Shown here piece after piece: positions 17,744 through 26,391 of a stretch of DNA of 64,000 bases; positions within the stretch are counted from its first letter, which is position 1; every line of letters begins with the position of its first letter. The notes under the pieces were generated by a model. The model was given only the letters and a program-made list of their open reading frames with translations, did not search any database and had not been told where the DNA came from. The DNA lies in assembly GCF_019219075.1 (NCBI RefSeq), contig NZ_JAHUWJ010000007.1:124001-188000 (forward strand). The letters run 5' to 3'. Position numbers and translations under genes: made by a program. Origin of the DNA: Chitinophaga sp. sic0106. GTDB lineage: Bacteria; Bacteroidota; Bacteroidia; Chitinophagales; Chitinophagaceae.

Positions 17744-17770
17744 TGCTTAAACAACAGCTACTATAACCAA

Positions 17771-17796
17771 AAACCCGCCACTACGGCGGGTTTTTT
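17771..17796 (+). terminator. intrinsic terminator after the NTF2-like gene
   Basis: AAACCCGCC (17771-17779) pairs with GGCGGGTTT (17785-17793) around a 5-base loop, followed by a T-run to 17796, 28 bases beyond the stop. Confidence 0.85.
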
Positions 17797-17889
17797 CATG
17801 AAAGCGCCTATAAACTGCTTTGATCTTACCAAACCATGCCGTACCTTGTTATCAGCAGCTAATGCCAACTGCGTGTAATCCCTCCCGAT

Positions 17890-19827
17890 ATGAAACTTAT
17901 TGCATCCCTGGCAGGAACGCTCCTGTTCTTTTGCAGTCTTCCAGCTTGGGGGCAAACGCCGTATATCCTCAATGGCAGCACCAGGCAGAACAGCTGCAAC
18001 TGCTATGTACTTACGCAGGACAACACTTTCCAGAGCGGCACTGCCTGGAATAAAAATAAAATCAACCTCGATCAGTCATTTGACTATGTGTTTGATATCA
18101 ACCTTGGCTGCCGCGATGCCGACGGTGCGGATGGCATCGGGTTTATCCTGCAAACAAAAGGGACCAACCTGGGCGCGAATGCGCAGGGCATTGGATTTAA
18201 AGGCATCACCCCTTCGCTGGGAGTCATCATTGATACCTACCAGAACTTTGATGAAAGCGACCCATCCTACGACCATGTGGCCATTCAAATGAACGGACTT
18301 TCCAATCACAGCAGCGCCGGCAACCTGGCAGGCCCGGTTACCGCGCTGGCAAACAGTAACAATATCGAAGATTGCCAGTGGCATCTGTTCAGGATCAGCT
18401 GGGATGCGGTTACCAAACACCTGGAAGTAAGCATAGACCATCAGCTTCGGCTGAGCATTGATAAGGACCTGGTTCACGACATCTTTGAAGGAGATCCCGA
18501 GGTATTCTGGGGCTTTGCCGGCAGTACCGGTGGCCAAACCAATGTCCAGCAGTTTTGTGCTGCCCTGCGCCCGGAATTCAACTTCGATCCGCAGCAGATA
18601 TTCTGTGAAGGCACGCCAGTGCAGTTCCTGGACTATTCCAGTTCTTTTGGCGCCATCACCCGCTGGTGGTGGGACCTGGGAGACGGTACCCAAACCACGC
18701 TCCCGCAGCCGCCCGTTCATACTTACCCGGCGGCCGGTAATTATACCGTGAAGCTGGTCATTGAAGATAACAGCGGTTGTGTATCAGATACGCTTAAAGC
18801 CCCTTTCACGCTGGGTTCCTATCCAATAGTAGATCTGGGGCCAAATCCATTTTGCATTGGCATGGACCAGCTGATGACAGACAAAACCACCGTGGCAGTA
18901 GGTTCCCCCGCTGCCTGGCGCTGGCAATGGGATGATGGCAGCAGCAGTAGCGGTAGCAATCCTGCCCAACCATACACACAACCAGGCGCTCATGCCATAC
19001 AACTAACGGTAACGACTACACAGGGCTGCGCCAGCACTGCCACCAAAACGATTCAGTTCAACGCTGCTCCTTCCGTTACCGCCACCGGCACCAGTGTATG
19101 CCTCGGCGATCCCAGCATTTTTACCAGCACCAATCTAACACCTGGTATTCCCGTAAGCCGCTATGTATGGCAGTTCGGGGACGGCACACAAGGCAACGGA
19201 CCATCGCTGCACCACCAATATAAAGATACCGGCAGTTACCTGGTTACACTGTATGGCGTTAGCGATGAGGGCTGCAACTCCCCCGCTGTAAGGGTGCCGG
19301 TGAAAGTAAATAACGTATATGCGCAGGCGGGAAATGATACTATCATTGCCATTGGGCAGCCGTTGCAGTTACAGGCAGGGTGGACACAACCCGGCCTGGT
19401 GTACCATTGGGAGCCGGCAACGGGACTCAACGATCCCTACAGCGCTCACCCGGTGGCTTACCTGCAAAAAGACCAGACTTATAAATTAACGCTGCTTTCT
19501 CCGGAAGGCTGCACCGCTACCGACTATATTAACGTCAAAGCCTATACGGGCCCTGAGTTTTATGTACCCAATGCCTTTAGCCCGAACCATGATGGCAGAA
19601 ATGATGTATTCAGGGTAATAGCTGCCGGCGTTCCTAAACTGGATTTCTTTTGTATCTGGAACCGCTGGGGACAGGAAATTTACAGATCAAATGACCTGCC
19701 TGGAGGCTGGGATGGTACCATTAACGGGCAACCGGCACCTGTAGATACCTACGTTTGGATGGTTCAGGGAGTAGATTATTTAGGAAGAAGATTTGGCCGC
19801 AAGGGCACGGTTACGCTTATACGCTAA
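17890..19827 (+). CDS. secreted lectin-like/PKD protein with type-B T9SS tail
   Basis: A 645-residue surface or secreted protein. In order: signal peptide (MKLIASLAGTLLFFCSLPAWG), an L-type-lectin-like domain (about 25-235; motifs DGADGIGFILQ and QNFDESDPSYDHVAIQMNG), then PKD domains (about 240-320, 325-400, 405-475; motifs WWWDLGDGTQTT and VWQFGDGTQGN), a linker, and a C-terminal CHU_C/gliding-motility-associated tail (about 560-645; VPNAFSPNHDGRNDVF, WNRWGQEIYRSND, GWDGTINGQPAPVDTYVW). That tail directs type-B export by the type IX secretion system and surface attachment. The lectin domain suggests glycan binding. It stands alone between two terminators. Confidence 0.9.
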   Translation: MKLIASLAGTLLFFCSLPAWGQTPYILNGSTRQNSCNCYVLTQDNTFQSGTAWNKNKINLDQSFDYVFDINLGCRDADGADGIGFILQTKGTNLGANAQGIGFKGITPSLGVIIDTYQNFDESDPSYDHVAIQMNGLSNHSSAGNLAGPVTALANSNNIEDCQWHLFRISWDAVTKHLEVSIDHQLRLSIDKDLVHDIFEGDPEVFWGFAGSTGGQTNVQQFCAALRPEFNFDPQQIFCEGTPVQFLDYSSSFGAITRWWWDLGDGTQTTLPQPPVHTYPAAGNYTVKLVIEDNSGCVSDTLKAPFTLGSYPIVDLGPNPFCIGMDQLMTDKTTVAVGSPAAWRWQWDDGSSSSGSNPAQPYTQPGAHAIQLTVTTTQGCASTATKTIQFNAAPSVTATGTSVCLGDPSIFTSTNLTPGIPVSRYVWQFGDGTQGNGPSLHHQYKDTGSYLVTLYGVSDEGCNSPAVRVPVKVNNVYAQAGNDTIIAIGQPLQLQAGWTQPGLVYHWEPATGLNDPYSAHPVAYLQKDQTYKLTLLSPEGCTATDYINVKAYTGPEFYVPNAFSPNHDGRNDVFRVIAAGVPKLDFFCIWNRWGQEIYRSNDLPGGWDGTINGQPAPVDTYVWMVQGVDYLGRRFGRKGTVTLIR

Positions 19828-19877
19828 TTTTTTACGGGAGATGGTAAAGCTGCGTGGGTAACATCTCCCTAAAAAAA

Positions 19878-19906
19878 GAAAAGAGATGCCATCGACATCT
19901 CTTTTC
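19878..19906. terminator. bidirectional terminator between convergent genes
   Basis: An 11-bp perfect stem (GAAAAGAGATG 19878-19888, CATCTCTTTTC 19896-19906, 7-base loop) with A-runs before and T-rich sequence after it lies between the convergent lectin/PKD and GH31 genes and can serve both. Confidence 0.8.
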
Positions 19907-19924
19907 CTTTTCAATTATGGCTGC

Positions 19925-22069
19925 CTACATAAACCGCCACTTAATATCCTTATACACCACTTTCATTCCCTGCTTATTATCCACTGTTGCCTGGCCTTTC
20001 CATTTACCCTGCTTATCTTTTTTAGCGCTAAGCTGGTACTGTACATACTTCCCTTGCTGGTAGTCGAATGATTCACCATCATCGTCGTATAGCTGGGAGC
20101 TGCTCTCGGATTCTCCATAGTGGCGGATCTCCAGCGGAAGCTGCTCACCCGGCGCCGGTGTATGCAATACCGGTGGGATCATTGGTATAATACCTCCATC
20201 CTTTACATATACCGGAATCGTGTTCAGTCCAGGCTTTGCGGTGATGATACCACCATCCCCTACGAATTCACCGGTATAGAAATCATACCATTTACCGGCA
20301 GGCAGGATCACTTTTCTGTCGGCCTGACCAGCAAACATAGGGGCTACCAGCAAATAATCCCCCAGCATATACTGATCTTTCACATCCTTTTTCAGAGCTA
20401 CCTGGTAAGGATTATTAGTACCATCCAGCGCCGTTTTTTCTGCCTTATCCTGGTAGGAGAAACCCTCCACCAGGTTCATGGCTCTGATAGGAGGTTTACC
20501 TTCCATATAATATTGGGAGAAGGTAGTATAAAGATATGGCAGTAACTGCATGCGCAGCAAGGCCACTTCTTTTACCTGCGCTTCCACTTCAGGGAAACTC
20601 CATGGCTTGGTACCATCGGCCCAGGCGTTCAGCATGGCCATGGGCGAAAAGCAGGCGGACTGCATACGTCTCAGCCATTCTTCTGCTGATTTGGAAGCCC
20701 TTACTTCCGGCGTCCACAGTACCCCTATAAAACTGCTATTGCATAATGCTGTTATAAAATCATGGTGGTCATAGTAGTCATTATAAATAACATATGGGAG
20801 AGATGAAGCACCTGCGTTGGAGGCACGTACGAGGCCATAGGTACGGGTATTCTTTTCTTTAAACCATTCCGCTGTGGCACGTTGCATCAGTACACCAAAT
20901 AACTGCCGCATCTGCTCAGCGCTGGTTCCGGAAGGGAAGGTAGCTACGTCCGGCCATATCCATTTATCATAACCATCTACTTCATCTATTTTATAACCGG
21001 AGATACCGATGTCCAGGTGTTGTGTTTTGAATAAGTTCTTGTACAGTTGCTGTGCTGGTTGTAAAGTCAGGTCAGGTACCAGGCCATTCCACACGGTATG
21101 CGTTCCTGACAGGGGCTTTGCCTTTTCATAAAGCGAAGAGGCAGGTGACAAGTAAGGGTTGAGCCATAAATTAAGGCGTACCCCTTTTCCTTTCAGTTCC
21201 TTTGCCAGCGCGGCCGGATCAGGAAAGCGGGATTTATCCCATTCGAACGTACAAGGATATGCTTTGGTTTGCCATCCTGGTTCCAGGCCAATGAAATCGA
21301 GCGGGAAACCATGTTCGTTGAAACTCGCTGCCTCTGCCCTTACCTGGTCGGCGGTTGACAACGTAGGCATACGATGCGTGAAACCCAGGCCCCATTTAGG
21401 AGGCAGCACACCACCGCCGTTCAGCAGGTTGTAACGCTGCACTGCTTCCATGGAGTTTTTTCCGGCAAAAACATATACTTCTGTACCGTTGGTTGGCACC
21501 AGTATTTCCACGGCATCGGAATAAGGCTGGGAACTCCATTCGGAGGAGGTATTCCTGTCATATACCTTTGGCGGATGTGCACTGTTGACCCGCACCGCAG
21601 TGCCGGCATAAACAGTGATATACCGGGCGCTGTTGATCAGCACTCCATATCCGTTACTGGAAACATAAAAAGGTACGGGCGCATGTGAACGGCCGTTGTC
21701 TACCCCGCCGTAGTGGTCCATGTGCAGGTTCAGCACTTGTCCGCGGCGGTTAACGGTCTTAAACTGGAGCCCCAGGCCGTATAACTGTTCTTTCTCTTCC
21801 AAAGGAAAACGCAGGTAAACTTTTCCATCCCGCAGCTCTGCTTTACAGTCGGCCTGCGCTAACGGGAATGCCCGTTCTCCCAGCTTTTGCAGGGCCTCCG
21901 TTCTGGGGCTGCCGCCTGCGGCTACAAGTGGATTTAATTTGTCGGGCTGCCCTACCGCGGCTTTCCAGATACCTGGCGCTACCTGCTCCCATTGCAGGGG
22001 CACCTGTTGCGCCTGCGCAAATGATCCGGAAAAAATGCAGATCAGGAATAAAAATAATTTCGTCTTCAT
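19925..22069 (-). CDS. glycoside hydrolase family 31 (alpha-glucosidase-like)
   Basis: An exported hydrolase of about 714 residues, cleaving terminal alpha-linked sugars with retention. Signal peptide MKTKLFLFLICIFSGSFAQAQ starts at the ATG at 22069; the ATG at 22090 only adds MIPCNEV. The N-terminal beta-sandwich (LRFPLEEKEQLYGLGLQFK) leads to the TIM barrel with the nucleophile block GYKIDEVDGYD (Asp near residue 362) and the RASNAGASSLPYVIYND region expected to carry the acid/base Asp. The barrel is followed by the GH31 C-terminal beta-domains (KWYDFYTGEF). The substrate (glucose, xylose or galactose linkages) is not clear. It is a single gene, convergent with the lectin/PKD gene. Confidence 0.9.
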   Translation of the reverse strand: MKTKLFLFLICIFSGSFAQAQQVPLQWEQVAPGIWKAAVGQPDKLNPLVAAGGSPRTEALQKLGERAFPLAQADCKAELRDGKVYLRFPLEEKEQLYGLGLQFKTVNRRGQVLNLHMDHYGGVDNGRSHAPVPFYVSSNGYGVLINSARYITVYAGTAVRVNSAHPPKVYDRNTSSEWSSQPYSDAVEILVPTNGTEVYVFAGKNSMEAVQRYNLLNGGGVLPPKWGLGFTHRMPTLSTADQVRAEAASFNEHGFPLDFIGLEPGWQTKAYPCTFEWDKSRFPDPAALAKELKGKGVRLNLWLNPYLSPASSLYEKAKPLSGTHTVWNGLVPDLTLQPAQQLYKNLFKTQHLDIGISGYKIDEVDGYDKWIWPDVATFPSGTSAEQMRQLFGVLMQRATAEWFKEKNTRTYGLVRASNAGASSLPYVIYNDYYDHHDFITALCNSSFIGVLWTPEVRASKSAEEWLRRMQSACFSPMAMLNAWADGTKPWSFPEVEAQVKEVALLRMQLLPYLYTTFSQYYMEGKPPIRAMNLVEGFSYQDKAEKTALDGTNNPYQVALKKDVKDQYMLGDYLLVAPMFAGQADRKVILPAGKWYDFYTGEFVGDGGIITAKPGLNTIPVYVKDGGIIPMIPPVLHTPAPGEQLPLEIRHYGESESSSQLYDDDGESFDYQQGKYVQYQLSAKKDKQGKWKGQATVDNKQGMKVVYKDIKWRFM

Positions 22070-22434
22070 AACTTCATTACAGGGGATCAAATGTGCCTCC
22101 CCGCTGCTTTTGTATTTAAGATGTCATCCTATTCAGCCTTGTACAGCCAACAGGATAGTTTTTCAGAGTGGAACGTTTCCGGAATCACTTAATTTATCGG
22201 ATTGATTTTCATTGTAAGTTATGGTAGATATTAGTTACTTATTAGTAGCATTTGCGCTAATCATAGCTAAATTTTAGCAAAGCAGCGTTAACCGCCTGCC
22301 CTTCAGGATGTCAGCCGATGCCTCTTGTTATCTAAAATAAATTTCACTTGCAAATCATAGCGGGTAACGGAAAGTGATTATGAAATATTAAAAAAGAGTA
22401 CGAATTTCGTCACAACCCAATTTGATCGCTTACC
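22070..22434. other. intergenic region between divergent GH31 and AraC genes
   Basis: 365 AT-rich bases that must carry both promoters. I see no exact TAnnTTTG on either strand. A palindrome GCTAAA-T-TTTAGC (22266-22278) is a possible operator for the AraC protein. No open frame is convincing. Confidence 0.4.
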
Positions 22435-23301
22435 ATGCAGGAAAATAAAGGCAAACAAACAACCACGCAGCAGGATGACCTGGGGATAAAGGTCCGCTCA
22501 AACGAACATCCTTACCATTCAGCGGATACCCAAAAAAACCTGCTGCAACCCCGCAGATTGTCTGCTTACTTTATAGTGCTGATTGAAAGTGGCTCCATTA
22601 CTTATAATGTGGCATCACAGGAGTATACACTTACGGCCGGAGACTTACTATTTGCCATGCCCAATCAGCTGTTTATACCACCGGATAAACCAGTGGACCT
22701 TAAATATTTCAAATTGCTGTTTGATGAAAATACACTGGCCTTATTGCCGCAGCAATTTCCTTTTTTGGTCAACCCGTTTAATTCACCTGTCATAACACTT
22801 GACAAAGCTGCAAAGGAAAGAACAATGCTGATTTTCGGCATATTAAATCAGCTGTTAAATCAGCGTAATACCGACACTGAAATCACGTTAGCATATCTGA
22901 ATTTATTGTTAACAGAAGTAAACAGTGCCTATTTCAAGAACACACAACCGGTTAATATTTTAAATGCAAACCTTTCAAAGTTTATTGAGTTCAAATTAGA
23001 GGTGGAAACCTCGCTTACAGAGCAACCTTCCATTAACGCCATTGCTGAAAAGCTGGCGCTGTCGACCAACAGCCTATACCGGATTGTAAAGGAATACACC
23101 GGCACCTCCCCAAAGGACTATTTTACAAACCGCCTGATGGCGGAAGCACAGCGGAAATTGCGTTATTCCAATACTTCTATCAAAGAACTTGCCTACGAAT
23201 TAGGATTTAATGACCCCGATTATTTTTCCAGGTTATTCAAAAAAAGTACAGGAAAGAGCGCCAGTGAATTTTTACCCAGGCAAGATTCGTCGGGTGAATA
23301 A
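22435..23301 (+). CDS. AraC family transcriptional regulator
   Basis: A 288-residue regulator: N-terminal cupin-like effector domain (about 30-130; ESGSITYNVASQEYTLTAGDLLFAMPNQ spread over residues 51-78) and a C-terminal double helix-turn-helix (about 190-280; PSINAIAEKLALSTNSLYRIVKEYTG, then SIKELAYELGFNDPDYFSRLFKKSTG). It is followed 63 bp later by the SDR gene on the same strand, which has its own -7 element, so it likely controls that gene and perhaps the divergent GH31 gene. Confidence 0.92.
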   Translation: MQENKGKQTTTQQDDLGIKVRSNEHPYHSADTQKNLLQPRRLSAYFIVLIESGSITYNVASQEYTLTAGDLLFAMPNQLFIPPDKPVDLKYFKLLFDENTLALLPQQFPFLVNPFNSPVITLDKAAKERTMLIFGILNQLLNQRNTDTEITLAYLNLLLTEVNSAYFKNTQPVNILNANLSKFIEFKLEVETSLTEQPSINAIAEKLALSTNSLYRIVKEYTGTSPKDYFTNRLMAEAQRKLRYSNTSIKELAYELGFNDPDYFSRLFKKSTGKSASEFLPRQDSSGE

Positions 23302-23336
23302 AGCGATTTGTCCATCCCCCCTATTTTAGGCCCGGC

Positions 23337-23344
23337 TACTTTTG
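23337..23344 (+). promoter_or_regulatory. candidate -7 promoter element for the SDR gene
   Basis: TACTTTTG exactly matches TAnnTTTG and lies 20 bases before the SDR start codon. A TTTG occurs at 23307-23310, but the 26-base spacer is longer than usual. Confidence 0.45.
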
Positions 23345-23364
23345 TGGTATAAAATTCATACCGC

Positions 23365-24102
23365 ATGAAATTTGCATTAGTAACAGGCGCCAACAAAAGC
23401 ATTGGCTTGGAGGTAGCGCAGCAACTGGCACAGGAAGGGATTTATGTCTTCCTGGGCAGTCGGAATTTAGATAATGGCATAGCAGCTGCTGGTACATTGA
23501 AAGCAATGGGATTAAACAATGTGGCAGCCATTCAGCTGGATGTGACGGACGACACTTCCGTTATGAACGCCCGCCAGGAAATAGGCAGGCAAACAAAAGT
23601 ATTAGACATCCTTATTAATAATGCCGGTATTTTCGGAGGTCACCCACAAACGGCGCTGGATGCAACAATTGATCAGTTCAAGACAACCTATGACACTAAC
23701 ATATATGGTGCAGTAAGGGTAACACAGGCATTTATTGATTTGTTAAAAGCATCTTCTGCCCCCCGCATCGTAAATGTAAGTTCCAGCCAGGGGTCCATCA
23801 CACTCCACAGCGATCCTTCCTATAAGTACTACGACTACAAAGGGGCCATTTATCATTCCTCCAAAGCGGCGCTGAATATGTACACGGTGGTTTTAGCATA
23901 TGAGTTTAAAAACACGCCTTTCAAAATAAATGCGGTGTGCCCTGGTTTCACAAAAACGGACTTCAACAGGCATATGGGTCCGGGGACGGTGGAAGATGCC
24001 GGTAAGCGGATTGTGAAATATGCGCTGATTGGTGCTGATGGGCCAACAGGGAAGTTTTTTAGTGAAGAAAATAATCCTGATACAGGGGAGATACCGTGGT
24101 AG
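23365..24102 (+). CDS. short-chain dehydrogenase/reductase (SDR)
   Basis: A 245-residue NAD(P)-dependent oxidoreductase with a Rossmann fold, likely cytoplasmic and reducing a carbonyl. The cofactor motif is TGANKSIG (residues 7-14), NNAG lies near residue 89, the catalytic serine is in NVSSSQG near residue 138, and YHSSK gives Tyr163 and Lys167. The layout resembles carbonyl-reductase-like SDRs of soil bacteria. It follows the AraC gene and is probably its target. The substrate is unknown. Confidence 0.92.
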   Translation: MKFALVTGANKSIGLEVAQQLAQEGIYVFLGSRNLDNGIAAAGTLKAMGLNNVAAIQLDVTDDTSVMNARQEIGRQTKVLDILINNAGIFGGHPQTALDATIDQFKTTYDTNIYGAVRVTQAFIDLLKASSAPRIVNVSSSQGSITLHSDPSYKYYDYKGAIYHSSKAALNMYTVVLAYEFKNTPFKINAVCPGFTKTDFNRHMGPGTVEDAGKRIVKYALIGADGPTGKFFSEENNPDTGEIPW

Positions 24103-24319
24103 CGGAGGCTCACTTTTACAACGGTAACTTGACAGTCCTCCATCAGAGCCCGGATATACTTGTTTAGTTGCTAAAATTGCCGAGAAGTTTCCGTTAAATT
24201 AACTATTTTTCAACTAAAGAAACAAAATTTACAGCACGCTATACTTTCGCCAACAAGCACCATACCGAGCACGCAAGCTGTTGGCGCTATGATCACATAA
24301 AACAAATTCAACACGTAAC

Positions 24320-25735
24320 ATGAAAAAGGTTGCCCTATTGCTACCGGCGATGCTCCTGATCTTCATCGCCACTTATGCCAACATCCGCCTGCCAAACGTC
24401 CTGTCCAGCAACATGGTATTACAGCAGAAATCCACTGTAAAGCTATGGGGCTGGGCTGATCCTACGGAAAAAATTATTATCTCCACTTCCTGGAACAACA
24501 GGTCAGACACAGTTTATGGCACCAGGGATGCCACCTTTATGGCCACCATCCCCACGCCGGCTGCGGGGGGACCATATACCATCACCTTTAAGGGTAATAA
24601 TACCGTCACCCTCGAAAATGTGATGCTGGGAGAAGTTTGGGTATGCTCGGGCCAGTCAAACATGGAATGGAGCAGCTATCAGCAACTACAACAGATAGTT
24701 GAGGAAATACCCCGCAGTCAGCAGAATAACATCCGGCTCTTTAACATTCCCAGGAGCACCGCTGCCAATCCGCAGGAGAACGTAACGGGTACCTGGCAAA
24801 TCTGCGGGCCTGCATCGTTACCAGGTTTTAGTGCAGTGGGCTATTTTTTCGGGAAGAGATTACAGTCGGAGCTAAACGTACCGATCGGCCTGATAAACGC
24901 CAGCTGGGGCGGCACACCGGCAGAAGTATGGACGCCATCAGTAGTAGTGGAAAATAATCCTGAACTCAGTACCGCAGCAGAAAAAATACAGCCGGCACTC
25001 TGGTGGCCCTATAAACCCGGCAAGACCTACAATGCCATGATTGCCCCACTTACCAAATACTCCGTTAGTGGTGTGATTTGGTACCAGGGAGAAAGCAATG
25101 TACTCACCAGCAATACCTACAGCCAGTTGTTTACAAATATGATCAGTGCCTGGAGAACAGCCTGGAGTAAAGACTTTCCATTTTACTATGTGCAAATAGC
25201 CCCTTACGATTATGAGTACGCCAACACGGGCGCCCTTCTCCGGGAACAGCAGGTCAAAAGTCTTTCCCTCCATAATACGGGCATGGTGGTAATCACTGAC
25301 CTGGTAGACGATGTAAAGAATATTCACCCTAAAAACAAACGGGATGTTGCCAACAGACTGGCCAATATGGCGCTGGGCGATACTTATCAACAAATGATGC
25401 CGGTTGCTTTCCGCAGTCCATTGTATAAATCGATGGAGATCAATGGCAATAAAATCATCCTGTCATTTGAAAACGCCCCTAATGGCTTTATGACCACTAA
25501 TGGAAACGCACCTACGGAGTTTTATATAGCGGGAGCCGATAAAAATTTTGTAGCTGCCAGTACAAAGATGGAAAAAGGAAAGATCATAGTTAGCAGCGGT
25601 AGTGTAGCCGCGCCTGTAGCAGTACGATTTGGGTTCAGCAACACGGCCATGCCTAATCTGTTTAGCAAGGAAGGACTGCCGGTAAGCCCCTTCCGAACGG
25701 ACGACTGGAAGGTGGACACCAGCAAAATACGTTAA
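24320..25735 (+). CDS. sialate O-acetylesterase-like SGNH esterase
   Basis: A 471-residue exported esterase of the SASA/SGNH group, which removes acetyl groups from sugars. The signal peptide is MKKVALLLPAMLLIFIATYA. The N-terminal beta-domain (LPNVLSSNMVLQQKSTVKLWGWADP) is the usual one for bacterial sialate O-acetylesterases. Block I is GQSNMEW with the catalytic Ser near residue 113; block III is INASWGGTPAEVW, and VIWYQGESN is the Gln-Gly-Glu-Ser-Asn block. A true sialate substrate is uncertain, since members also act on acetylated plant polysaccharides. It ends in a clear terminator. Confidence 0.9.
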   Translation: MKKVALLLPAMLLIFIATYANIRLPNVLSSNMVLQQKSTVKLWGWADPTEKIIISTSWNNRSDTVYGTRDATFMATIPTPAAGGPYTITFKGNNTVTLENVMLGEVWVCSGQSNMEWSSYQQLQQIVEEIPRSQQNNIRLFNIPRSTAANPQENVTGTWQICGPASLPGFSAVGYFFGKRLQSELNVPIGLINASWGGTPAEVWTPSVVVENNPELSTAAEKIQPALWWPYKPGKTYNAMIAPLTKYSVSGVIWYQGESNVLTSNTYSQLFTNMISAWRTAWSKDFPFYYVQIAPYDYEYANTGALLREQQVKSLSLHNTGMVVITDLVDDVKNIHPKNKRDVANRLANMALGDTYQQMMPVAFRSPLYKSMEINGNKIILSFENAPNGFMTTNGNAPTEFYIAGADKNFVAASTKMEKGKIIVSSGSVAAPVAVRFGFSNTAMPNLFSKEGLPVSPFRTDDWKVDTSKIR

Positions 25736-25741
25736 ATGGAG

Positions 25742-25776
25742 AGCCGGCAAAGCAAAGTTGCTTTGCTGGCTTTTTT
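25742..25776 (+). terminator. intrinsic terminator after the esterase
   Basis: AGCCGGCAAAGC (25742-25753) pairs with GCTTTGCTGGCT (25760-25771), with one G-U pair and a 6-base loop, followed by a T-run to 25776. Confidence 0.85.
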
Positions 25777-25843
25777 CAGCCGGTTATATAGTTGCTCTAA
25801 TGATTGAGGGTTAGCAAAATAGGGATCGATAAATAAACTGGAA

Positions 25844-25879
25844 CGGCTTGAGTCCAGTACAAATACCGCACTCAAGCCG
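25844..25879. repeat. inverted repeat at the edge of the Rhs module
   Basis: CGGCTTGAGT (25844-25853) and ACTCAAGCCG (25870-25879) are perfect inverted copies with 16 bases between. The site lies in the 285-base gap between the esterase and the immunity gene, where base composition turns AT-rich. There is no T-run. It could be a weak terminator for the Rhs operon or a recombination mark. Confidence 0.4.
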
Positions 25880-26020
25880 CCAAGTCAAAAAGCAGTCCAA
25901 ACATTTGGGTTCACTTCAGAGCTGTGAATTTTTATTTTCTCAACCTGAAGAACAAATTTGTAGCACTTCCTTCTAATAACAAATATTTCAACTACCCTGC
26001 TGTATTATAAGAATTCATTG

Positions 26021-26374
26021 TTACATGACTTTTAGTTCAATCTTTTTACTTCTTATAAGACAATCGGATGTTTCATTTATCTCCCATTTATTGCCATTAT
26101 TATCTGGATAGAAATCTATGGTTACTTCCCCGTCTTCTTCAAGACATAAAGCTTTATAAACGATTGTACTATCTGTATTCCTGGCCTGAACATAACGAAC
26201 CTCCGAAACATCCATAAAAGAGAGAACTATTCGTTCATATTTATAGTTGTTTAAGCTGTTCATACAATTGAGCGTTACACACACCAATTTATTGGGTGCT
26301 CCCATACTGCATTCTACCTTCTCGATTATAGCATCACCAAAATCACCGTATCTTTCAATTATCTCTTTAAGCAT
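26021..26374 (-). CDS. probable immunity protein for the Rhs toxin
   Basis: A 117-residue acidic, soluble protein with no signal peptide or membrane segment and no family I recognise. Its gene begins 17 bp after the stop of the Rhs gene on the same strand, exactly where cognate immunity genes of polymorphic toxins sit. Size, lack of export signal, acidic content and AT-rich composition shared with the Rhs gene fit that role. The call rests on position only. Confidence 0.55.
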   Translation of the reverse strand: MLKEIIERYGDFGDAIIEKVECSMGAPNKLVCVTLNCMNSLNNYKYERIVLSFMDVSEVRYVQARNTDSTIVYKALCLEEDGEVTIDFYPDNNGNKWEINETSDCLIRSKKIELKVM

Positions 26375-26391
26375 GCATTTAATAGTTTATT

